Below are positions 37,871 to 51,500 of a stretch of DNA of 64,000 nucleotides, one piece after another. The notes beneath the pieces were generated by a model. It had not been told where the DNA came from. It was given only the letters and a program-made list of their open reading frames with translations, and made no database searches. Every line of letters starts with the position of its first letter. Position 1 is the stretch's first letter. Source of the DNA: Apus apus (lineage: Eukaryota > Chordata > Aves > Apodiformes > Apodidae). Location: positions 44,877,659-44,941,658 of the forward strand of contig NC_067283.1 of the NCBI RefSeq assembly GCF_020740795.1, written 5' to 3'. A program made the translations under genes and the position numbers.

Positions 37871-39269
37871 TTAATGAGATAAAGGTGGTGTTCCTATGCT
37901 GCTGTTCTTTGAAGGAGTGGGAACACAGGTGGTCAGACACCTTAACTTGAGTGTGGCTAAACAGGGTTCCTGGCCATTCTTGCTTGGAATTTTGCATTTT
38001 GCAGGTTTTGACAGGCTAAACCACAGGCAGTGGAATATTGCAGGTTGTTTTGTATTTGAAATGCACGTCAGCCACTAACTTCTTGACTTTCTCAACTTCC
38101 TAGGAAATATTCTTGACAGGAAGCAAGAGGTAACTAATATGTATGGAAGTATAAACAATAATTAGTGCTTTCTCAGACTATAGTCTTGGGTTTAGGTGTA
38201 ATGAATTTATGTGAGCCAAGAGTATAAATTGTGGAAAGCTTCCATTTCTGGGTACTCTGAAACTACACCACCCTGCCTGACCTCAGAGGTCTTTGCTGGA
38301 ACAACCTTCAGGTGGACACTTAGCTGTAGGCTTAGGGACAGAACTGGCTGCACTCTCATCCTGAAGCCTGAGCCTAAGAGTGTGTCTTCTTTCCAAGCTC
38401 CAGCACCGTGTTGGGGTGGTTCATTTGTTTGTACAAAAAGTAAACGTTTGTATCCTTAATTGTTGCTCAACCCTGTATAAACAACTGTCCTGCCTTTACA
38501 GGAAGTGAACTACCCACAGCACAGTATGCCATGATCTGCTTCTATGAACTTGTTCATAGATTAACAGAAGTTTCATACATGTTTCATATAAGCAATTAAC
38601 ATGAAAGAGTTGTTAAAGAAGCAGCGCTGAGGAAGTCTGACTGTTGAGAACTTCATAAAGGTGTAGTGGGCATAAATGGCAAAGCCTGTTCTGGCAGCAG
38701 AGGAGGCCATGAATTGTCTTATTCCAGGCACTGCTCGTTCCAGACAAAACTTTAAAGCTGCCACCTACTCTTAGACATATTAAAGACAGGATGGGAGCTG
38801 CTGGAGCCAGGAGAGGAGGCTTGTGAGGCTGCACAAAAGAAGACACAAAGCAAAGTTGTAATAGAAGACAAAAGGAGCACATATAAGGGGAAAAGGGGAG
38901 GACATGCATTTGGAGAAACAAAGCAGAGGAGTAAGAAGCAAGGAGTAGAAGAGGAACCACTACACACTGACCCCAGATTCCTGTGCTCCTGCAGCCTCTT
39001 AAGAGGAGGTGGGGGAAGGACTGAGTGTAGCCTAAGTGAAAAGGAGGGCAGCTAAGAGCAGGAGCTAGGGAGGAGAGGCTTGGACTGAGGCTGAGCTTTG
39101 GAAATGGGAAATAAAGGCATTAACCTAAGTGTTTTAACTGTAATTCAGTAATTAATAAATTATCCTAGCTTGTAATAAACTAAATGGGGTGTAACTGCTG
39201 AGTCAAACCTGCTTTGCATATAACACAAGGATAAAGAGGGCTTTAGCTCAGCAAATAAAGCACATTAGG
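37871..39269. other. Intergenic gap between convergent DNAJC13 and ACAD11
   Basis: About 1.4 kb separates the two inferred poly(A) sites. I see no gene. From about 38,790 to 39,110 the plus strand is markedly rich in A and G (runs such as AGGAGAGGAGG and GGGGAAAAGGGGAGGA), broken once by a pyrimidine-containing patch near 38,960-39,000. Confidence 0.65.
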
Positions 39270-39513
39270 CCTGACAGAAAATAGATTTTATTTAGTGTTA
39301 TAAAGAACCAAGACCAATTCTGGTATTACATGGCATTACACAAACTTTTAAAAGCAAACCTCTGATTATTAAGTGTAATAATTACAAGTAAAGAGTGAGA
39401 GAATATGTATTGCTTCAAGCTCAAATCAAGTTTTTGTATTCTCATACACTTTTACCTTCAACAGCATTGTTGCACTGAACCAACTCCTAAGTCTTCCATC
39501 CATTGGAGAAGAG
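39270..39513 (-). other. ACAD11: ACAD11 3' untranslated region
   Basis: The sequence runs from the stop codon to just beyond the minus-strand AATAAA at 39287-39292. The UTR is short (about 240 bases) and has no coding potential. The cleavage site is inferred. Confidence 0.7.
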
Positions 39514-42500
39514 TTAGATTTTTGCAGTTAGCTGCTTTGACTGCTCAAGCAGTTCCCACCTTGCAATTGTTGAGAGATGAACTTCATCAGGCCCATCTGC
39601 CACGCGCAAGGTCCTTATATAAGCAAACCTGTGTAGGAGGAGCTGAGTTAGGGGCAGGTCTTTTCTTGGTGCAGCAGGAAGCCTGTCTGACAGTAGCAGT
39701 TCTCAGCACTGTATTTGCGATTGTCATCTTTTGAATAGGCTCTGAAAGGAGATACCACCCAAGAGATACTGCAGCAACATTGTTGAGGTGTGTGGGCTGG
39801 AAGTGCTGAAGGCCTACTTCTCCCCAAGGCCATAAGGGATAAGACTGAGCCTTAGAAACAAACTATCCTGCTGATAAGAGCAATTTTAGGTCCATGGCTT
39901 TTTTTTTTTTTTTGGTAAGGGTAAAACAATGCAGTTACATTGGAATGGAGCTATAAAAGCAACTGGTTGAACAGCTTAAAGACTGTTATTTGGGCTACCC
40001 AAGGTGAAACAGCCTGCACTGGTGTTACAAAACTTACAAAGAATGCTTAGAATAAACAGGTAGGTCTCCCTTTACTCACAGAAAAGCCAATGGAAAATCC
40101 TGGGAAACTCCAGCTCCACCACACACTTGGATTGCACAGTCAATCACTTTAAGCACAGCTCGAGGGACAACCACTTTGGTCATGGCTACCTGTAGTTAGA
40201 AGAGAACTCATATTATCAGCAACAGTGTCATAAGCAAATGCAAGTGTTTATGTAACAGTACCCATGAAGTTCGATATCTCATGGTACATTCCTTCCTCTA
40301 GGGATCAAATGAGAGCTCTGCTGTTCCTGTTCCCTGGCTCAGGTAAAACTGTTTCCAGTCACTCAAAACTCACATTATGTTGCGACAAGAGAACAACACA
40401 TGAACTTCAATTTTTAAACACTTCATCAGAGTGATCTCAATGTTTTCAACTGAGAACATGTTGCAGTGACTACAATCAGAAGCACACCTTAAGGCTTAAG
40501 CATATCTTAGGGCTTCACATTTTCAACATGAAGTTACGCTCTACAATTTGAAGGATAACTTAAAAATATCTTTTAGCTTGTATTTCAGCCACTTGAATGC
40601 ACAAGTGTTGTATGCCCAAGTCTTAGGCTGGGCAAAAAAAAATACTTACCTCTTTTCTTGCTTTTCTGTTGCCCACCATGTCGATCTTGCGGGCTGTTTT
40701 CAGCGTAAGCAGTCGTGCCTGTTCTATGCCAAGGCGGCATTCAGCGATCCAGTGGGCAACAACCTCCTGCAGAAACCGAAGCCAACAGACACAAAGCCAC
40801 TTAATGCTGCTCTGCATGTCTGGGCAAACCTGCCCTCCGGGAGACAGCTCTATTTCTCAGCACGTGCATGTTCAATCATTTTAGAGACACCCTTGTGTGA
40901 ATTCAAGCTAGTTTGAGGCATGTCATCTGATGAGGGGAAAAAAAAACACAAAACAACGATTCACAGGAATACTAAAGATAAGAGCAGTTCTTTTCCTGGC
41001 AGGAAAAAGGGGGAAAACTGCAGACCCTGGCTCACTCTTACTTCCTGGTCCGCCCCCTCTGCCTGCCAGCCATTTTCCTGAGGCCCTTCCAAGCCTGCGT
41101 TTTGCTCCCTGCTCTTCTTTTCCTGCTACCAGGACTCATGGCCATGTCTCTGTACCATGCCCAGTATATAAAAACTGAAGAATCAGCTTGTTTTTTTTCT
41201 TAAATTACTGGCAGGGGTGTTACACAGCCAGGCAAACAGCTGCAGGGTGTGGCCTGCTGCCTCTGTCAATTATATTGATGATGATGTATTAGTAGCTCCC
41301 TTGGTCAAAATGAAGTTAAAATCTTGGCAGCCCTTCCCTGCTCTTTTAGCTAAGTCCCTGCTGCAGCCCATGTATCATAGTAGGAAAAAACCAGCAAAAG
41401 CTGGTTGAAGCCAGAGCCAGCCTCAGGCACAGGTTTCTGCTGGGAATGTAGATGCTGTAGCCTCGGCAGCTGCAGGAGGCACAGGCAGATGTGCAGCACT
41501 CCCTTCAGTGCAAAGTCTGGGTCCCAGCTTAGCTCATGGCAGCAAAGTTGGTCTGAACCCAGGTGGAGGTGTTCAGACACATTCTTCTGACAGCTCCAAG
41601 GGGGGGTAACTATGGGCCATGGTGGTGGTGTGAGTCAGCCTGTTATTTCCAGTAGCCAACAGCCTCACCTCTTCCCTAGCTATCCCCAAGCTGTGAAGAC
41701 CTTGAGCTGGCTGTGCAATTGGCCCCCAGGTCTTCTCTGTGGCTTCAGTTTTACTTTAGCGAGCTTCTGAGAAATAGTGTGCACCTCATCCAGCTGTTAA
41801 GAATTCTAGGTTATAGTCACAAATGGAAGTTTGGCAATAACACAACTGGAAAATGGATATGCAGGATTATTCCCTCTGCATCTGTACGAACAATTTTCTA
41901 TAACCTGTGCCAGACACTAATTCAGTGTCTTCTTTCCGTTGCCTTTCTTGTTTTTCCCAATAATCATCCTATCTGCTGGATAAGACTGGAAAACACTTGA
42001 AATATGATAGGCCAACTACTAAATGCTGATGGTTCCTATAAAAAGCAGACTGTTGTCTTTTTATTATTCTACCAAGCTCTCTCACAAAATAGCATTTCAA
42101 CTTCAGATCAAGATAAGATAAAAAATCCCAGCTTGGCCTTGGTTTGGTCTGTGCTTTTGTAAGTACTAACAATTCATCAGGGAGATAAAATTTTAAGTCA
42201 AATTTAGACTCTTTGACTGTCTCTGGTAATGATGAACTGAGATGTCTAGGTGACAAATTTGATACACGACAACGATGAATTCAGATTGTAACTACAGAAA
42301 CACGAGCGGTATATGCCTGAAAAAACACCTGTCCAAACTGATTAGTGAAAGCAGAGAAAAAAACTATGGTGCCAAAATCTGTATTCAAATCCAACTAAGG
42401 ATATCCAGTGCATTGCAAGGAAAAAAAGTCCTGTAGGTTACAGTGGGAGTCTCGCAATGTGCTATTTTTCCTTTGCCACTTGCAACACTATTCAAGGTTA

Positions 42501-45500
42501 GGGCTCCTCTCTTATTGCAGTGGCCGTTATTAGAGTCACAAGGCTGTGTGTGGGCAAAAGGAAGGGTAATGCCTGGAGCATGTGAACTGAGACAGAGAGG
42601 GAAAACACTTACGTGGTGATAGAGTTTCTTGCCGAAAGTCTCCCTCTGTGCTGCGCGCTGGCACAGGATCTGCAAGGCAGCTTCAGCCGCGCCAATGGAC
42701 CTCATGCAGTGATGAATACGGCCAGGCCCGAGCCGACCTTGGGCTATTTCAAACCCCCTGCCCTCACCTGGTTGGGAAGAAAAACAAGCACACGTAGACT
42801 CCTTGATTCCCACTTGAAATGATTCATGGTGCTGAGCAGAAGTGGCCTCATAGCACCAGAGCTAGAAGCCAGCTTCTTAAAAGTTTACGTTGCAGAACTG
42901 TTGCTTCTTTACTCAACTAGATCTATACTGACACTGTTAATAATACAGTACAAAGGACACTCTAAGATGGTTTCTGAGAGGGTTTGATATACCCGATTTC
43001 ATTTAAATGTTATTCATCTGACATGGAAAATTACATCTGTGAGATCTGGTATGAAGAACTGAGGCTTCCATATCCATGGGCTACTCAAGAGAGAAAGCTA
43101 AAAATAGCAGAGAGGAAAAGAGAGGAAATACTTATAAATTCTGAATTCTTTGAAGTGAGAGAAGTAGAGCCAAGTTCTCCTTGCAGAAGGTCACAGTGCT
43201 GGCCTGCGCATCCTTTCTGTTTTTTTTTTCATTTCTGCTAAGTCTGAAGGTACCCAGGCTTGAATGGCCACAGATTACAACAGAACACTTGTTAAAAGAT
43301 TTTGTAAAGACTATGAAAACTGGTTTTGGGGAAAGAACACCACTGACAGTTTCTGCTTTTCTCTGCCTCGGGAAGTGACTTTTGCATGACAGCCACAGCT
43401 GTCACCTTTCTGCTCTAAACAAGTTACATTCAAGCAGGAAACAGACTGCTAAAGGAAGAGTAGGCTCATGTTTGAGATTCTGGCTCAACTGACCATAGCT
43501 GTTTACAATAACTTATGGTGACTGATAAAATAAACCACTTCATAATACTTACTTAATGTCTGTATCTATTAAAAAGGAATGAATGCTGAAACTCACCCAG
43601 TATTATGTTGGACACAGGTACTCGCACATCATTAAAGTGTATCTCAAAATGTCCTCCATGGATCTCATCTACATGAGTGGAGAAAACACAACAGCAGGGT
43701 AAAACAAAGGAGGATAAAAATACAGACCTTCAATTCCTAACCCTTTTTGTATATATGCATTTTATTTCATCTACAATATTTATTAGTATTACTGCAACTC
43801 ATGAGACTGCTAAAAATTAATACACATATAGCTGATAAATATTATCACCTACCCATGTACCCAAACACCGAGAGGGGTCTTATCAACTTCACCCCTGGAG
43901 TGTCCATGGGAACAATGACTATACTGTGCTGCTTGTACCTGATCAAGACAAAATGCACAAGTTAGGACTAACTTTGAGCCTCCTTCCCGTCCACTCCCTC
44001 CACTTTATTTTCTAGACACAATTTAGCACTTGCATAAAGCCACTATGGAGATTTACCTGTACTGATTACAGCCCTCCTGCCTGCATGCAGTGTGGCATGC
44101 AGATTCAACACTCCTTGAATCAAGTGAAAATTTACTACTGGAACATAAAGCACTGTCCCTGAAACATGACTACTTCAGTCACTTCCGTATCACTCAGTCC
44201 ATTTCCTCCCTCTGCCTTTCCTTTTTGTTCTTCAAACATTATCATCATCATCTTGGCTCACCTGTGGTTTAGGGAAAGAATCCTCATGATTCCTTCAGAA
44301 TATTTAAGGTCAGTTATTAGTCACACAGAACTGGAGATGACATCCCAGGTTCCTGAATTCAGACTCCAGTTCTAGCAAGTGCAGGATCACATAATCCCCT
44401 CAGTTCATCTTCCAGAGGCTCAACAGACACCACTGTCTGTACAGGCACCAGACAAACCATGCCCTATGCTGTAAGCAACTTACTGTTTACTTCTCAACAG
44501 AACCCAGCCAAACTACAAAGATAATCAATGGAATTTAGGCTAAAGTCCAACTTAGAGATATAAATCTTCCTATTCTTCTGAATTACAAGCTGTGTGATTT
44601 TACTGGAATCAGTCATAAAGCATTTTGTACATCACTTGCATATGTTTTTGTAAAAGGGAATTTTAGTTTGGTAGTAAGAGTTGAACAACTATTTATTTCA
44701 GACGTACAGGAATAGAATAGTGGGTCTGATTTAGGATGTGCAAAGCTCTCTGCTCACACAACTTCACATAATAAACATCCCATGTTTCAAACTTAACTTT
44801 CTATACCTACAGATAACTTTGTGAAAAACTTAGTAGATAGCTAACCTCATGTCTCTGATGTGCCACTTGTCCTCATTCTGTTCAGGGAAATTCTGAAATG
44901 TTTTGGGTTTATTATCATTTAAGCAAGCAATTCTGCCTCTTGTTAATTGTTTTATGTACTATATTTACAAAATTATTAGTAAGCCAGAGATAGTTTTTGG
45001 TTAAATGACTGCTGCAGACTAAAACTAGTGTGACCAAAATAATGTTATTGGACCCAAAAAGATTTCCTGATCTAATTCATCACATCTCTGCAGGAACACT
45101 AGAGCAAGTGTGCTGGAGGAGGGGAAGCCTGCAGACACAAGCTGGTGACAGTGGAAAAGTTGGGAAGCTTCAGTCATCAGCAGCTGACAGCAAAACAGGA
45201 ACTTGGTCAGCAAAGTTTTCCCTTAACAGACACACGCAAAGGTTTAAATCTCTGTAATCCACACGCACATCCAACCAATCAAGGCAACTAATGATATTTA
45301 ACTTAATACAATTTTTGCAAGCAGTGACTCCCCTGAGGGACAAGTTTTAGGTAACTCTTTGAATCTCCTAGGAATCCTTACCTGGATGCTGAGGGGTTTT
45401 TGGTCTTGCCCATTACAATTGCAACTTTGCAATTTGGGTTCCCAGCACCTTAACAAAATCAGAAACACAAAAATAATTTTGAGTACAAAAATAACGTAGA

Positions 45501-48500
45501 ATCAAAAGTTTCATACAAATAAATCTTACTCCCTTCCTTTCGTGATACAGAAGCAAAAGCAGACAATCTACTGTGTTTATACTCTGAGTAACCAGTTTGA
45601 AACAAAATACTTATTGCTTAACATGAAACGGGGAGTTGTCTTGTTGGAAGGGGTACAATGAAAAGCAAAACATCCAATGCTCCAGGATCCAGCTTCATCA
45701 TCTACTTCTACGAAAAGGGAACAAGAAGGTACTTGAAATGGAATTTAGTTAATTCTGTCTCCATTAGAGCTAAGCAAATAAGTGTGACACAAAAGCACAC
45801 CTGAAGGTGAGATGCTGCCACTTCAAAAGTTAAACTTCTTGAGACTACAAAGACTGGAGGATCTATGTGGGAATGAAATGCCAACTGCATTATAACTGAA
45901 TGATACAAATAAGGTTACCAAAAGATTACCATGATGACTGGTACTACTGCAGTGTAACTTTTCTGAAATGAAGGATTTTTCCCCCCTTTATTCAAATTAT
46001 TTTAGTTTGCACTTTAAAGAAAGATCTGAGTGGAAATTGTTAACTGAAAATAATCCACTTGCATTTCAAGTAATTCATAAAAACATTTGAGACATCTCTT
46101 TGTAGCATAAAGCATCTTAATGTACAAGTCTTTAAAGAAGATCCTACCATTGATTGAAACGGCATCTTATTTCTAAGAGTCTTAATCATAGAATCATTTT
46201 GGTTGGAAAAGACCTCTAAGATCATCAAGTCCAACTGTTAACCTAGCAGTGCCAAGTCCATGACTACACCACATCCCCAAGCAACGGATCTACACATCTT
46301 TTAGATACCTCCAGGGATGGTGACTCTGATGGTGATTCTACCACTTCTCTGGGCAGCCTGTTCCAACCCTTTCAGTGAAGAAATTTTTCCTAATGTCTAG
46401 TCTAAGCCTTCCCTGGCACAACTTGATGCCGTTTCTTCTCATTCTATTGCTGGTTACTTGGCAGAAGAGACCGACAACCACTTTGCTACAATGTCCTCTC
46501 AGGTAGCTGTAGAGAGCAATAAGGTCTCCCCTCAGCCTCTTCTCCAGATGAAACAACCCCAGTTCCCTCAACTGCTCCTCATAAGACCTGTGCTCTAGAC
46601 TCCGCACCAGCTTCATTGCTCTTCTCTGGATGTGCTCCAGCATCTCAATGTTCTTGTAGAGAAAGTTCCAAAACAGAACACAATACTCAAAGTGCAGTCT
46701 CACCAGTGCAGGGGCAGGAATGCCTCCCTGCTGACCACACTATTCCTGATGCAGGCCAGGATGCCATTGACTTTCTTGGCCACCTGGGCACACAGCTGGC
46801 TCATGTTTAACCGGCTGTCAACCAATACCCCCAGGTCCTTTTCTGCTGGGCAGCTTTCCAGACAATCTTCCCAAAGCCTGTACTGTTGCATGGGGTTGTT
46901 GTTAATTCCCACTACCATTTTCTTTAAAAAAAGGTTTCTTACCTTTTTTAAAGTACCAACACATGGTCTCATTCCTTTCCAAGTCTCACCCAAACAATAA
47001 AGATAGGGAAAAGGAAGCAGAATTATACGTGACGTGTAACAATTAGTGAATATTTTATTGCTATCTCAGTGCAGATGAAAACGAGATTTAACTCAAGATT
47101 TGATCTGTACCAACCCAATTTGTTTTGAGGTCAGAAACAAAGATGAGTTTTTAACTTCTCTGGCAGCTGTTATCACAAAGTTTGTGATCCTCTGGTCTAC
47201 TCTACACAATGACCTGGCGTTGAGCTGAGTTACTTCCTCCTAGGAACCACCACTGTGATGGCCAAGAAGCAGGAGAGAGATTTATCCCATCCTGTTAAGC
47301 ACTGCCTGTCTGGGGGGCCAGACTGCCGGCTGTTCACTTTCCTCTTTTCAATATGCCATTAACTTCCAAGTGGGTTTATATTTGTGGCCCAAGAGCTGTA
47401 CCCTGAAAAGATAGATGCTATATTCTGAAGGGTTATTTGACTCTTCCGCTTTTCCACAGAAGGTAAATAATCGCACAAGTGGTATTTTCTAAACTACATC
47501 TGTCTTGAAGTGAGGTTTGCAACAAAAGATATTTTGTCTTTCTGGAATCTCTATGAAAACTGTTTTTTAACAAATCCTCAAGTCACTTGCATGCTTCAAG
47601 AAAAGGCAAGTCTCACCATGTTGTATGAAAAAATAATCAGAAGCGGCATTCACATCAACTTAGTGAGCAGGTCACTGAGAACCAGACATCAGCTTAGATG
47701 CTATAAATCATTAGTACAAGTTTCTGGAAAGCTAATCATAGAATGGTTTGGGATGTAAGGGACCTTCAAGATCATCTAGATCTAACCCTCTGCATGGGCT
47801 GGGACACCTCCCACTAGATAAGGTTGCTTAGAACCCCATCCAACCTGGCTTCGAACACTTCCAGGGAAGGGGCATCCACAAGTTCCCTGGGCAACCTGTT
47901 CCAGTGTCTCCCCACCCTCATAGTGAAGAATTTCCTCCTACTGTCTAAGGGAAAGGAAGGGAGAGGAGGGCCAAGGAAGGGGCATGGAAGGCGCAAGGAG
48001 AGGAAACGAACAGGCTCAATTACACCCATTTCACAGGTGCAGAAACAAAGATGACTGAAGCGACCTGAGCAGTGCCACTACGCAAACAGGGGTAGGAAAA
48101 GCCTGTCCAAAACTTTTAAACCACAATGCTGCTACACTGGGAAACATTGTTAAGTCTAACTAATACATCATATTTTTTGACTCTTCATGGCACTCATACA
48201 GGCAAAGATCCTAATCTTTGCTGTCAGGGGGTGTAACATGCTTAAGATTACCAACCTTCACACTATCAATTTATACACGTTCTTTCTGGTGCAGAGTACG
48301 AAATGTGGCACAGACTCATAGAGTACAACCTTTACTTAAAAAAGTTGACATATAACCTGGTTTCAGAAGCCAATAGCACTTAATTCTTGCAAACTAGTTA
48401 TCTATCTTTCAGTGTCTGGTCTTCAAATTTTTGGCTAAGATGACCAAGGCAGAATAATCTACTACTCGAATGCCCAAAATACCTATGACTCTTGCCCATG

Positions 48501-51500
48501 TTGAATGCTGCACTTGTGAGCCAGGTGGGTTACCCCTCTGCTACAGATCAGGAGTCTGTGGTGAAATTACAGACTTGGCAGCTTCCTCAAAAGGCACTAA
48601 TAAACACACGATCTGGAGGCTCCTACAAGAAGAAACTGGGCAGAGTAGGGTGGATGGCAGCGTGGTATTTTTTGTTGTAATCTTCTAAAGGAGAAAATGG
48701 GAGTGGACAGAGAGCAATTTCTATCCTCTAGCACAATGTATTCCATAGTTTTACCTCACCTTTGCCAGATAACACTGCTGGGCATCTGGTTCATGTCTGG
48801 TAAAGATTATAACGCAGCTGTGAGCAAACTGGCTGCAACCAATAAAGACAGAGACAACGCAGGGGTTCTCCAGCTAACCAGCAAGGGCTATGCAGTTCTG
48901 CTACCCAATGGGGCTGCTCCTCATTCCCAGCTAGAGCTCACAGTCTCAGATGGTGCCAGTAAGAACAGCTGCTCTCAACAATACTTAGGAATATTTTTTC
49001 CTGACCTTCATCCCACTTTTACACAGGTGCAAGTGCTTATTCAACAAGTTACACTGTCATTTTGCATTCACTCTTAGGAAATTTAAGTTATTTTTGAGCC
49101 TGTAGGGCCATACTGAAATCCTTGTATTACATGACAGTACTATTTCTGTACCCTGACTGGAAGGCTCTCTCCTCCCTGCACCCTGAAAAGTTGCAAGGAG
49201 CTGAAGCACTGTAATCAACAGCACAGGATTTACAGCCTGCCCACAGGAGCTCTTAGGCACTGGTAACACAACCATCTTTTCTGCAGACCACATACAGATA
49301 TTTCCCTGGGAACTTACTCAGGTCTACCCTAACTATTCTATCTTTTATGGAGACCATATTGAGACAAAGCCCATTCAGAACTGAGCGATTCACTTATTTT
49401 GAAGAGATATGGCTCAGGCCTCTAATCAACAACATGACTTGCAAGAAGCAGATGTGCTGGAAGCTACCCAAATGCCTTTCTTATCTGCCACTGTAAAGAA
49501 CACCAGTGAAGTGCTGCAATAACTCAAGGTAAAAATACTGCAGAAATACGCACAAATATTGCAACACTCTTTCCCTAGATTCTGATTCCTCTCCCAACCA
49601 ATTTTTCTTTCTCTTTGTGAAGGCAAATGAAGCTAGAAGCATGTGTTCTTAGCTGCCCATTTTGAAAAAAATATTTAATTTCACATATCCAAAATAGTCG
49701 AAGCACAGAGAGCTGACTAATCCAGCTGTGGCAGGTGCATCAATTTAGCCAGTGTGCCAAAAAGTAAAACCTGACCTCTGGTCTACTCAAAATCTCTGTT
49801 GTTTGGCATCAATATTGCATTTACTGAAATGCACAAGACTGCTAAAGGATAAAGGTTAATTCAAACAAAATAAAAGCTCTGTAAGATCATGGAAAGCTCC
49901 CAACACTACACAGGGTACTCTTGCACAAGCGATCAATTTGAAGCTGTAGAGATAATGGAAATTAAAGCAAGATCCAGTCAATTTAGGCATTCTTAGCACA
50001 GGTAAGTCCAATTCTCAGTGCAGAAATATTAAAATCTGCATGTAAACTGCAGAACTTCTCCATCTTCCCTTTCCTGTAAAAGTTTTGACTCTATAATGTA
50101 GACAGCACACTGCAGGTGGAAGAAACCTGATGAAATAGCATCTTATTTTTCCTTTGCAGTACCTGCCTGGCTTGCAGTTTCTGTAGAAGTATTATAAAAC
50201 ACTAACTCAGTTATGAGTCTGACTGGTAACATTCAAATCCCTGAGAACTTTTCCCCAGGGTGCAGGACTATCTGCTTATGCTCTGGCTGACAATTTACCA
50301 CTTGCTTTCACATTTTTTCCCTATCATCTTCCTGGCTTTGTCCAATATCACATACTGAAAAAGCAACCTCCCCCATCTCAGAAAAAGCAAACTCATTTCT
50401 ATCATATCTCCTAAGAAGTTACTTAAATGGGGACATAAGGATCCCTTCAAATCTTACATAGGCAGCCATCAAAAGCCCAGTAATGCCCTGAGGAAATAAT
50501 ATAGTGACTCCTTACAGGTAACTCTGCCCCAGGCAGACCTCCCCCTCTTTCTCTCCTTTTTACCTTTCAAATGTGTGATTTGATAAAAGCCTTTTGATAG
50601 TGTAAAAATAAAAATATTTGGCCTTTCAGGAATAAAATAACCAACAATACAGTAAAATAGTATGAGAGTCTTGACCTTCCAAACAACACTCACAATCCAG
50701 TGACAGGGAGGAGGAATATAGGAAATGTACATGTTCAACATAAGAGGAGTTTCCAGGGAAGTGGAATTTTTATTTATTTGTTTTTAAAACTGCCAAGTCA
50801 AAATGAAAGTGCAACTGACTTCCAGATGTGGGTGTGGTGCTTGAAGTCAGAATGCAATGTCAGACCAATTGAGATCATTTCACTGAAGCACATCTCAACT
50901 GCTCTACCTGCTACTAGTCTGCTGACAAAAGAAGGTTAGTTTTGGTTTAGTATCTACTGTTCTGTATATTAAGTGTGATATAGTTACTTACATAGAGAAC
51001 AGCTAGGATTTCCGTTAAATTTGCTTTAAAGTTCTGTATATTAAGTGTGATATAGTTACTTACATAGAGAAGAGCTAGGATTTCAGTTAAATTTGCATAA
51101 ATGCATAAATTTGCATAACTTCACTAAGGCACATGCTTGTTTCCAGTCTTAAAATTAGCTTTTGCAGTAGAACAGAATACTGCTTAACTAATTAAAGAAA
51201 AAAAAAATTGGTCTGTGTAAACTGGGGATATTAACTTCATTCAACATGTATTCATACAATCCCATACTGAATTTGTATCTAAATGGATGGCTGGAATAAT
51301 TTTGCAAGAAAACATGCAATGCTATTAATGTATCTATTGATATAACTTCTAGAAAACAGCACTTGAAAAATCAGGTGAGGTTCTGAACTGTTTGCTTACT
51401 TGTGGGCAGTGATAAGATTCCTTTCTGTGCATAATACCCTCAGACATCTCCAGCTGTAAGATGCAGTGTACCCACAGTAGTTTGATTCTGTAAGAAATTC

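Noticed and set aside
38613..38960. 115-codon open frame on the minus strand
   Set aside because: It is a product of the pyrimidine-rich strand (Ser/Leu/Pro/Phe-rich translation) and not a gene signal.
48697..49077. 126-codon open frame on the plus strand in the large ACAD11 intron
   Set aside because: The translation resembles no family I know and is not adjacent to convincing splice or promoter signals. Open frames of this size occur by chance in 64 kb.
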